A stretch of DNA of 53,127 nt from Vicinamibacteraceae bacterium (GTDB lineage Bacteria > Acidobacteriota > Thermoanaerobaculia > Multivoradales > Multivoraceae). Where the stretch lies: positions 1 through 53,127 of the forward strand of contig JAAXHG010000024.1 of assembly GCA_012270995.1 (NCBI GenBank), read 5' to 3'. The translations under genes and the position numbers were made by a program. Positions 31,943 through 44,065 of this stretch are shown piece after piece. The first letter of the stretch is position 1. The number at the start of each line of letters is the position of its first letter. A model generated the notes under the pieces. That model ran no database searches. It had not been told where the DNA came from and was given only the letters and a program-made list of their open reading frames with translations.

Positions 31943-32655
31943 CGCACCGCTTGGCCCGTCTTTCCCTCCACTCCCGGGGGATCGGCATAGGGTTCGTCCA
32001 TGGCCACGAACTCCGTCTCCAGCCGGGCCGCCGTGCTCCACCGTCGCATCGCCATCGTGTCGAGCAGGGCGCGGCAGTAGTCCTGGGCCTCCGCCGGCAG
32101 TGGCGGCTCGTAGGTCGCGAACCGTGAGGCCACCGGCAGGAAGTAGGCGTCGGCGGCCGAGAAGTTGCCGAAGAGGTAAGGGCTGTGGGCGCCGTACTCG
32201 GCACGGGTATCGCGCCAGAGGCGGGTCAGCCCTTCGATGTCGGCCATGACCTCCGGCGACTGGCCCTTGCCCGGATGGCGCGAGCGGATGTTCATCGGCA
32301 TCGCCGAGCGCAGCGCCGGGTAGCCGGAGTGGAAGTTCGCGACCAGCGACCGGGCGCGGGCCCGGGCCCGGCCGTCGGATGGCCAGATTCCGCGCGCGGG
32401 ATGGAGGTCGTTCAACCGCTCGACGATCGCCGAGGTATCGAAGGTGGCGAAGCCGCCGCCCGGTTCGCCTTCCCAGAGCACCGGCACGAGGCGGGTAGGA
32501 GACAGGCGGTCGATGTGCGCCTCCCAATCCTCCGAGTCGAACTTGAGCATCCGCTCCACGAACGGGATGCCGAGTTCGGTCATCAGGGCCCACGGTCGCA
32601 GCGACCAGGACGAGTAGTTCTTGTTGCCGATAACGAGAGTAAGGGGCTGCGCCAT
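31894..32655 (-). CDS. Glutathione S-transferase family protein
   Basis: 253 residues. The N-terminal thioredoxin-like domain starts LTLVIGNKNYSSWSLRPWAL, with catalytic Ser in the NYSSWS segment and the cis-Pro region RLVPVLWEG. The GSH-contacting FDTSAIVERL follows, then an all-helical C-terminal domain (YLFGNFSAADAYFLPVASRF). The last ~25 residues are an unusual tail, encoded where the gene runs 49 bp into the convergent PhyH gene. The role is general (GSH conjugation or reduction). Confidence 0.85.
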   Translation of the reverse strand: MAQPLTLVIGNKNYSSWSLRPWALMTELGIPFVERMLKFDSEDWEAHIDRLSPTRLVPVLWEGEPGGGFATFDTSAIVERLNDLHPARGIWPSDGRARARARSLVANFHSGYPALRSAMPMNIRSRHPGKGQSPEVMADIEGLTRLWRDTRAEYGAHSPYLFGNFSAADAYFLPVASRFATYEPPLPAEAQDYCRALLDTMAMRRWSTAARLETEFVAMDEPYADPPGVEGKTGQAVRQAPPPAITSTWSRGA

Positions 32656-32709
32656 GGACGGCGTAGCCTACATCGACCTGCACGGCCTGCACGGCCTGCA
32701 GGGACAGAG

Positions 32710-32737
32710 TTGACGGAGTCCGAACAAGCGCTAACAT
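32710..32737 (+). promoter_or_regulatory. Promoter with near-consensus -35 and -10, leaderless geometry
   Basis: TTGACG (32710-32715), 16-bp spacer, TAACAT (32732-32737), then the ATG at 32743. Transcription would begin at or next to the start codon, and no Shine-Dalgarno exists in the 5-nt gap. Just upstream, 32678-32700 holds about 2.5 copies of a CTGCACGGC tandem repeat. Confidence 0.55.
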
Positions 32738-32742
32738 GAGTC

Positions 32743-33711
32743 ATGGTGTACCTCACGAACGGACTGAGCAGTTTCTTCGCGACGGCGGTGTTGTTCCTGG
32801 CGGCGGCATCGGCCGGCCCACCTCTCCATGCCCAGGCCGGCTCGAACTGGCGCCCGCCCGGCGACATCGCCGGGCTGTGGGACTTCGCCACCGCGACGCC
32901 GCTTGAGCGCCCTTCCGAGCACGCCGACAAGGAGTATCTCAGCGTCGAGGAGGCGGCGCAGTTCGAACGCCTGGCGATCGAGCGGCTGGCCCAGAGGCAG
33001 GAGGACAGGCCCACGGTCCACGCGCCCGACTGGCTCGACTACGGACGCAACGTGCAAGGGTCACGCCGCACGTCGCTGATCTTCGATCCGCCGAACGGCC
33101 GCATCCCGCCCATGACGGAAGATGCCCGGCGCCTTCTCCAGGAAGTCCGCGACCGTCGCGCCCGTCCGCCGGCCGGCCCCGAGGACCGCAGCCTCTGGGA
33201 GCGCTGCCTGATCGGCTTCAACGCGGGACCGCCGATCAACCCGGGCGCCTACAACAACAACGTGCTCATCGTGGTCACGCCCGATACCGTGGCGCTGCTC
33301 AACGAGATGGTCCACGACACCCGGATCGTCCCGCTCGACGACCGGCCTCGGCTGCCGGAGCACGTGCGCCAGTTTCAGGGCGATTCGCGCGGCTATTGGG
33401 ACGGCGAGACCCTGGTCATCGAGACCCGGAACTTCGATCCCCGGGTCAACTTCCCGGGCTCGGGCAGCAACATGCATCTGGCCGTAGTGACCGAACGCTT
33501 CACCCGGTTCGACGACGACACCCTGGTCTACGAGTACACGATAGACGATCCGGCGTCGTTCGAGCGGCCCTGGAGCGCCCGCATCGAGATGAAGAAGTCG
33601 GATCAGGCGATCTTCGAGTACGCTTGCCACGAAGGCAACTACAGCCTGCTCAACATGCTGGAGTACGCGCGGACGGACGAGGAACGGGCTAACGAGGCTC
33701 CAGCAGAGTGA
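32743..33711 (+). CDS. Secreted protein of unknown function
   Basis: 322 residues. The signal peptide is about 30 residues (ATAVLFLAAASAGPPLHAQA). The mature protein has GLWDFATATPLERP near its start, RCLIGFNAGPPINPGAYNNN in the middle, and GYWDGETLVIETRNFDPRVN followed by TERFTRFDDDTLVYEYTIDD. These phrases are typical of a large family of uncharacterised exported proteins in Acidobacteriota. No catalytic motif is apparent. It has its own promoter (32710-32737), and its end is 46 bp from the convergent transporter gene. Confidence 0.75.
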   Translation: MVYLTNGLSSFFATAVLFLAAASAGPPLHAQAGSNWRPPGDIAGLWDFATATPLERPSEHADKEYLSVEEAAQFERLAIERLAQRQEDRPTVHAPDWLDYGRNVQGSRRTSLIFDPPNGRIPPMTEDARRLLQEVRDRRARPPAGPEDRSLWERCLIGFNAGPPINPGAYNNNVLIVVTPDTVALLNEMVHDTRIVPLDDRPRLPEHVRQFQGDSRGYWDGETLVIETRNFDPRVNFPGSGSNMHLAVVTERFTRFDDDTLVYEYTIDDPASFERPWSARIEMKKSDQAIFEYACHEGNYSLLNMLEYARTDEERANEAPAE

Positions 33712-33757
33712 CGTCCGGCTCAGTGGGGTGTAATCGACGACGCCTCGCCGCGGGACG

Positions 33758-35590
33758 TTAGCCGCCGGAAGCGTACGCGGCGACGTCGTCGCGGTGCGTC
33801 CACCAGCCGGGGCTTGTCCACCAGTCGCTGCCGGGCGGCGGAGTCGGCTGGAACAGGAAGACGCCGGAGGGCGCGAACTCGACGCCGCGCAGGCGCTTGC
33901 TGAAGGCGCGGATCTCGGAGTAGTTCCACATCATCGTGAACGGCTGATCCTCGGCGACGACATAGGCCAGTTCGCGGTAGATCGCGGCGCGGGCCTCGGG
34001 GTCGAACTCGCGCCGGCCGCGCTCGAGCAGATCGTCCACCCGGTCGCTCTTGTAGCCGACGTAGTTGCGGGCGTTGTCGTAACTCGTCGAGTGGAGCCGG
34101 ATTGTCCACTGGTCCGGATCGGTCGTCACCTCGTCGGCGTCCGCGTGGGCCTGGAACTCGTGCTCCAGCAGATGCTGCTCGTGGGTCGCGTTCTCGAACA
34201 TGCGGAGCGTCAGTTCGACGCCGATGCTGCGCAGGTCCTCGCGGTAGATGTCCGCCATCTTCACCGCGTCGGCAAAGGTCTGGGCGATCTCCAGTTCGAA
34301 CGAGAACTTGACCCGTTCGCCGTCGACCTCCTTGTAGCGCCAGCCGTCGTCCGGGTCGGGCAGCCAGCCGGCCTCGTCCAGCAGCTCGCCGGCGCGCTCC
34401 AAGTCGAACGGGTACTTGGGCACGTCCGGGTTGTAGCCCATGTGGTCCTTGTCCCAGAGCTGGTCGGTCTCCAGGTAGACGCCGTAGGCGACGTCGCGGA
34501 TCACGCGCTTCTGGTCGTAGGCGTGGGTCATCGCCCGCCGCACGCGGACATCGGTGAAGAACGGGTTGCTGCCGTCCTGGTTCCAGCCGATCCGTGAAAT
34601 CCGTCGCGCCGGCGCCCAGCCCTTGACGCCGACCCGCTCGAACTCCTCGTCGTTGCTCTGGGTGGCGAACTGCTGCGGCGTGAACCAGTACTCGTCGAGC
34701 TCGCCCTTCTTGAACAGCAGCAGACCGAGGTTGCGATCGCTCTGGGGGCGATAGATCACCCGCTTGAACGGCGCGATCCGCGCGGCGTCCGGGAACTCGT
34801 CCCAACGCTCGACGACGATCCGGTCGGTCAGGGTCCAGGACGCGAACCTGTACGGCCCGGAACCGATGACTTCCTCGCGGGCGTAGTGGTTGAAGTACTC
34901 GCTGCTCCGCATCGTCGGATCGTTCGCGAGCTCTTCCGGGTTGTTCCAGACGTGGCGTGGAATCGGCGGCACCCGCATCGCCAGCATGTTCGTCACCAGG
35001 GCGTCCTTGAAGTGGAACTCGACCGTCAGGTCAGAGGTGACGTCGATCCGCTCGACCTGGGCCACGTCGTGCTTGTACATCGCCGCCGGCACGTCGTCCG
35101 ACGCCACCATGTCGTACGTGAACTTCAGGTCGTGCATCGTCCACGGCTTGCCGTCGTGCCAGGTCAGCCCCGGCCGGATGCGCACCCGGGCGCTCTTCCA
35201 GTCGTCCGCGATCACGCCCTCCTCGACCACGGTCCGGTTCCACACCGTCGTCATGTCCGCGTTGCGGGTCGTCAGGGACTGGAACAGCGCGCCCGAGAGG
35301 TAGTAGTCCTCCCAGAAGATGGCGAAGATCGGGTTCAGCGTGCGCGGATCGCCGAGCATGTAGCGGACCAGGGTGTCGTCGCGGGCCACGACCTCCGGCC
35401 GGTCGAACGGGTAGGGCTCGGTCAGCGTCGGCGGGTTGACGAGCGGATCCCTGGCCGGGTCGTAGGCCGGTCCCGAGGAACCGGTGGAACGCTCCGGCAG
35501 CGGACCGGTGCAGGCGGCCGCGAACGCGACCAGGACGCTGACGACGATGAGACCCGCTGCGTAGCGGGGAAGCAACGATCTGGAGGGCAT
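33758..35590 (-). CDS. ABC transporter substrate-binding lipoprotein (peptide/SBP_bac_5 family)
   Basis: 610 residues. Lipoprotein signal with lipobox AFAAAC (C27). The SBP_bac_5 fold is seen in VRIRPGLTWHDGKPWTMHDL, then KFTYDMVASDD, with a C-terminal lobe containing RRAMTHAYDQKRVI and YNPDVPKYPFDLERAGELLD. Such proteins deliver oligopeptides or related solutes to a permease; no permease or ATPase is adjacent, so it works with components encoded elsewhere. TACAGT ends 9 nt before the ATG without a Shine-Dalgarno. Confidence 0.88.
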   Translation of the reverse strand: MPSRSLLPRYAAGLIVVSVLVAFAAACTGPLPERSTGSSGPAYDPARDPLVNPPTLTEPYPFDRPEVVARDDTLVRYMLGDPRTLNPIFAIFWEDYYLSGALFQSLTTRNADMTTVWNRTVVEEGVIADDWKSARVRIRPGLTWHDGKPWTMHDLKFTYDMVASDDVPAAMYKHDVAQVERIDVTSDLTVEFHFKDALVTNMLAMRVPPIPRHVWNNPEELANDPTMRSSEYFNHYAREEVIGSGPYRFASWTLTDRIVVERWDEFPDAARIAPFKRVIYRPQSDRNLGLLLFKKGELDEYWFTPQQFATQSNDEEFERVGVKGWAPARRISRIGWNQDGSNPFFTDVRVRRAMTHAYDQKRVIRDVAYGVYLETDQLWDKDHMGYNPDVPKYPFDLERAGELLDEAGWLPDPDDGWRYKEVDGERVKFSFELEIAQTFADAVKMADIYREDLRSIGVELTLRMFENATHEQHLLEHEFQAHADADEVTTDPDQWTIRLHSTSYDNARNYVGYKSDRVDDLLERGRREFDPEARAAIYRELAYVVAEDQPFTMMWNYSEIRAFSKRLRGVEFAPSGVFLFQPTPPPGSDWWTSPGWWTHRDDVAAYASGG

Positions 35591-35599
35591 GGTGCGGGA

Positions 35600-35605
35600 A
35601 CTGTA
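35600..35605 (-). promoter_or_regulatory. Candidate -10 for the solute-binding protein gene
   Basis: TACAGT on the minus strand, 9 nt before the ATG at 35590, inside the 28-bp gap after the S4 gene. No Shine-Dalgarno is present, consistent with a leaderless transcript. Confidence 0.35.
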
Positions 35606-35618
35606 GCGCGCCGGCCCG

Positions 35619-35984
35619 TCAGCGCAGACGATCGATCAGCCGGCGGTCCCGCTTGGTCGGACGACCGGCGCCACGGCGTCTCCGCGCCGGCTCCGGAACC
35701 AGGAAGGGATCGCGCTTCCGCGGCGCCGGCTTGGGCGGACTCAGATCCTCGTAGAGCCGCGGCGCCTCCGCCTTGGGCAGCGGTTTGTCTCTCAGTTCGC
35801 GTACGACGAGGACCCGCTTCCAGTCGCGGATCCTGAACTCGATCCGGTCGCCGACCTTGAGTTGGCGGTGCGCCTTCGCCTGCTGGCCGTTGACCGTGAC
35901 GCGGCCGGCGGCGCAGGCCGCGGTCGCCCTGGAGCGCGCGCGGAACATCCGCGACACCTGCAGCCACTTGTCGAGGCGGCTCAC
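35619..35984 (-). CDS. S4-domain RNA-binding protein (Hsp15/HslR-like)
   Basis: 121 residues. The S4 domain occupies the first ~60: MSRLDKWLQVSRMFRARSRA, AGRVTVNGQQAKAHRQLKVGD. The C-terminal half is basic and Pro-rich. Hsp15-type proteins bind stalled 50S subunits or structured RNA. It starts 13 bp after the lpdA stop on the same strand, so it is probably the last gene of the pyruvate dehydrogenase transcript. Confidence 0.85.
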   Translation of the reverse strand: MSRLDKWLQVSRMFRARSRATAACAAGRVTVNGQQAKAHRQLKVGDRIEFRIRDWKRVLVVRELRDKPLPKAEAPRLYEDLSPPKPAPRKRDPFLVPEPARRRRGAGRPTKRDRRLIDRLR

Positions 35985-35997
35985 GTCGACGGCGGCG

Positions 35998-37848
35998 TCA
36001 CCGCTGGCCGCGCCGCGGCAGGTAGAGATCGGTGATCGTCCCCTCGTACGCCTCGGCGGCGAAAGCGACCGTCTCGGAGAGGGTCGGGTGCGGGTGGACG
36101 GTCAGCGCCAGGTCGGCGGCGTCGGCATTCATCTCGATCGCCAGGGCCGCCTCGGCGATCAGGTCGCCGGCGTTGACGCCGACGATGCCGGCGCCGACCA
36201 CGCGGCCGGTACCAGGATCGAACAGGAGCTTGGTCAGACCTTCGGACCTCCCCAGCGTCAGGGCGCGACCGGAGGCGCCCCACGGGAAGGTCCCCTTCTC
36301 GTAAGCGGTGCCGTTCTCCCGCGCCTCGGTCTCGGTCAGGCCGACCCAGGCCACCTCCGGGTCGGTGTAGGCGACCGACGGAATGACTCGCGCTTCGAAG
36401 CCGCTCTTCTCCCCCGCCGCCACCTCGGCCGCCACCTTGCCCTCGTGGGTCGCCTTGTGCGCGAGCATCGGTCCGGGCACCAGGTCGCCGATCGCGAAGA
36501 TGTGCGGCACGTTCGTGCGCTGCTGGTCGTCGACCGGCACGAAGCCCTGCCCGTCGACTTGAACACCGGCGGCCTCCGCGCCGAAGCGGTCGCTGTTCGG
36601 CCGCCGGCCGACCGCCACGAGAACCCGCCCGAACAGCGCGGAGCCGGGCGCTTTCTCGCCCTCCATCGACACCATGAGACCGTTCTTCCGCGCCCTGACG
36701 GTGGTCACCCGCGTGTCCACGTGGATGTTCTCCAGGCGTTTCGCCAGGCGTCGCTGAAGCGGCCGGACCAGGTCCCGGTCGACGCCGGTGAGCAGTTCCG
36801 GCAGCAGCTCGACGACGGTGACCCGGTAGGCGAGGGCGGCGTAGACCGTCGCCATCTCCAGGCCGATGATGCCGCCGCCGATGACCAGCAGGCGGCCGCC
36901 GGGCTCGAAGTCGGGATCGAGTTCCAGGGCGTCGGTCGAGTCCCAGACCCGCGGATCGCCGGCGGGCAGACCCGGGATCATCGCCGGACGCGAGCCGACC
37001 GCGACGATCGCCTGGCCGAAAATCAGGGTGCGCCGGCCGCCGTCGGCGTCCTCGATCTCGACTTCGTGGGGACCGGTGAAGCGGCCGTGCCCGCGCACGA
37101 CATCGACCTTGCGTCGCGCGGCAAGCTGGGCCAGACCTCCGGTCAGCCGCCCCACGACCTCGCTCTTCCAGCCCCCGAGCTTGTCGCGGTCGATGGCCGG
37201 CTCGCCGAAGTCGATGCCGTGGGCCGCGAACCCAGCCGCCTCGTCGATCACGCGAGTGGCGTGCAGCAGGGCCTTGGACGGAATGCAGCCGACGTTCAGG
37301 CAGACGCCGCCCAGGTTGGCGTGCGGCTCGACGAGCACCACCTGACGGCCCAGGTCGGCGGCGCGGAAGGCCGCCGTGTAGCCACCGGGGCCGGCGCCAA
37401 GAACGAGAACCTCGGCGTCGACATTACGCGGCACCGCGACGGCGGGCACCGCCGACGCCGCGGCCGCCTGAGGCGGCGCCGGCTCTCTCTGCACGTCCCG
37501 CGCGGCCGACCCCGCTCCGAGCCCGTCGACTGCGCTCCTCGCGGACCCCGGCGGCGGCGCATGCGGATGCCGCGGGCGCTCGACGCGATGGTCCGGGTGC
37601 GACTCGTCCTCGGCGTCGAGAACGACGATCAGATCCCCCTCCCCCACCTTGTCACCGATCGAGACGGCGACTTCCAGCACGACGCCGCTGTGCGTCGACG
37701 GCACCTCCATCGACGCCTTGTCGCTCTCGAGCGTGATCAGACCCGCATCGACGTCGACGTGCTCGCCCGGCGACACGAGCACCTCGACCACGTCGACCGA
37801 GTCGAAGTCGCCGATGTCGGGTACGACGATGCGGATCGGTTCGGTCAA
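35998..37848 (-). CDS. lpdA: Dihydrolipoyl dehydrogenase (E3) with an N-terminal lipoyl domain
   Basis: 616 residues from a TTG at 37848, whose TTGA overlaps the aceF stop. This start lines up with the aceF N-terminus (both reach VVPDIGDFDSVDVVEVLV at the same point); a GTG at 37884 is an alternative. A lipoyl domain (about 1-75, lysine in ESDKAS) and a Pro/Ala linker precede the FAD domain (VLGAGPGGYTAAFRAADLG), the redox disulfide CLNVGCIPSK, an NAD-binding domain (VIGGGIIGLEMATVYAAL) and a dimerisation domain with HPHPTLSE. It reoxidises dihydrolipoamide in the PDH complex. Lipoyl-E3 fusions occur in several bacteria. Confidence 0.92.
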   Translation of the reverse strand: MTEPIRIVVPDIGDFDSVDVVEVLVSPGEHVDVDAGLITLESDKASMEVPSTHSGVVLEVAVSIGDKVGEGDLIVVLDAEDESHPDHRVERPRHPHAPPPGSARSAVDGLGAGSAARDVQREPAPPQAAAASAVPAVAVPRNVDAEVLVLGAGPGGYTAAFRAADLGRQVVLVEPHANLGGVCLNVGCIPSKALLHATRVIDEAAGFAAHGIDFGEPAIDRDKLGGWKSEVVGRLTGGLAQLAARRKVDVVRGHGRFTGPHEVEIEDADGGRRTLIFGQAIVAVGSRPAMIPGLPAGDPRVWDSTDALELDPDFEPGGRLLVIGGGIIGLEMATVYAALAYRVTVVELLPELLTGVDRDLVRPLQRRLAKRLENIHVDTRVTTVRARKNGLMVSMEGEKAPGSALFGRVLVAVGRRPNSDRFGAEAAGVQVDGQGFVPVDDQQRTNVPHIFAIGDLVPGPMLAHKATHEGKVAAEVAAGEKSGFEARVIPSVAYTDPEVAWVGLTETEARENGTAYEKGTFPWGASGRALTLGRSEGLTKLLFDPGTGRVVGAGIVGVNAGDLIAEAALAIEMNADAADLALTVHPHPTLSETVAFAAEAYEGTITDLYLPRRGQR

Positions 37849-39160
37849 AGCACGACCCGACGGAAGTCGGCGAGCACCGAACACAGGTGGGATGTGAAGC
37901 GCACCGCGTAGGCGCCGTCGATCACCCGGTGGTCGTACGACAACGAGACTGGCAGCATGAGCCGCGGCGCGAGGCCGGCGCCGATGTAGACCGGCCGCCG
38001 CCCGGCGCGCGAGACGCCCAGGATGCCGACCTCCGGCGCGTTGACGATTGGCGTGAAGGCAGTGCCGCCGATGCCTCCAAGGCTCGAAATCGTGAAGGTG
38101 GCGCCCTGGATGTCGGCCGGCCGCAGCTTCCGCTCCCGCGCGCGGCCGCTGACTTCGCCCAGTTCGCCCGCCAGTTCGTAGACGCTCTTCCGGTCGACGT
38201 CACGGACTACCGGCACGACCAGACCGTCCGGCGTGTCGACCGCCACGCCCAGGTGGAAGTACCGCTTGAGGATCAGCGACTCTCCATCGGGCGCGAGGGA
38301 CGAGTTCATCTCCGGGAACTCGGCGAGCGAAGCCGCCACCGCCTTCATCAGGAAGGCGAGCAGGGTGAGCCGGACACCGCGTTCGCGCGCCTCGCCAAGG
38401 CGCCCCCGGCGGAACGCCTCGAGGTTCGTGATGTCGGCCTCGTCGTGCTGGGTCACGTGCGGGACGTTGAGCCAACTCCGGTGGAGGCTCGCCGCCGAGA
38501 GCTTGCGGATGCGGCTGAGCGGCTTCGACTCGACCGGGCCGAACTTCGAGAAGTCGACCTCAGGAACCGGCGGGATGCCCGCGCCCGCCGCCCGTCCCCG
38601 GCCCGTCATGACCTCCTTGACGAAGGCCTCCACGTCCTCGCGCAGAATCCGGCCCTTGGCGCCGCTGCCGGACACTCTCGTGAGGTCGACGCCGAGCAGG
38701 CGGGCGAACCTTCGCACCGCTGGGCTGGCGTGCGGCGGGGCCGAAGTCGTCGCCGGCCCGGCTGCTGCGGGGGGCGGCGGTCGGCGGCCGTGCCGCGCTG
38801 GACGTTGGGATATCGGACCGGCCGGCCGGGTCGGCGGCTCCGACGGGCGACGCTGTGGTGACGGCGTCGGCATGGCCGCGTCCTCGGCCCCTGCCTCCTC
38901 CGCCGGAGCGACCGCGGACGCATCGACCAACTCGATCGTCAGGATCAGATCGCCCTCGCCGACTTGGCCGCCGAGTTCGACCGCGATCTCGACGACGCGG
39001 CCGGCCGCCGGCGACGGCACCTCCATCGACGCCTTGTCGCTCTCGAGCGTAATCAGGGACTGATCGATCGAGACCTCGTCGCCAACGCCAACGAGGACCT
39101 CGACGACATCGACGGAATCGAAGTCGCCGATGTCGGGAACGACGACGGAGAGGGTCTCGC

Positions 39161-39164
<4 letters not shown>
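37845..39164 (-). CDS. aceF: Dihydrolipoyllysine acetyltransferase (PDH E2)
   Basis: 439 residues. One lipoyl domain (about 1-78, lipoylated Lys in LESDKASMEVPS), a Pro/Ala/Arg-rich linker, a peripheral subunit-binding domain (ASPAVRRFARLLGVDLTRVS then GSGAKGRILREDV), and a catalytic domain ending with DHRVIDGA (catalytic His and Asp of the DHRxxDG motif). It carries acetyl groups from E1 to CoA. The gene overlaps aceE by ATGA and lpdA by TTGA, so the three are translationally coupled. The lipoyl-domain DNA is nearly identical in part to that of lpdA. Confidence 0.94.
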
Positions 39165-41851
<2,687 letters not shown>

Positions 41852-42034
41852 CTCGATGCGAAGCGAGGCGCCTGGATTCTATTCGCCGGCGGCCGCCTTG
41901 CGTCGCCTGCCGGACCCGCGCAAAGCGCAACCGTCGCTGTAGGCGATCGCGGTCGGCCCGACGAGGGGATCCGACAGCGCCCCGAGGCTGCTGTCCTTCT
42001 ACGCGAGCAAGGCGAGGGCTGCTATCGTGGCCCG

Positions 42035-44047
<2,013 letters not shown>

Positions 44048-44065
44048 CGTCTCTCGGCGCTGGCG

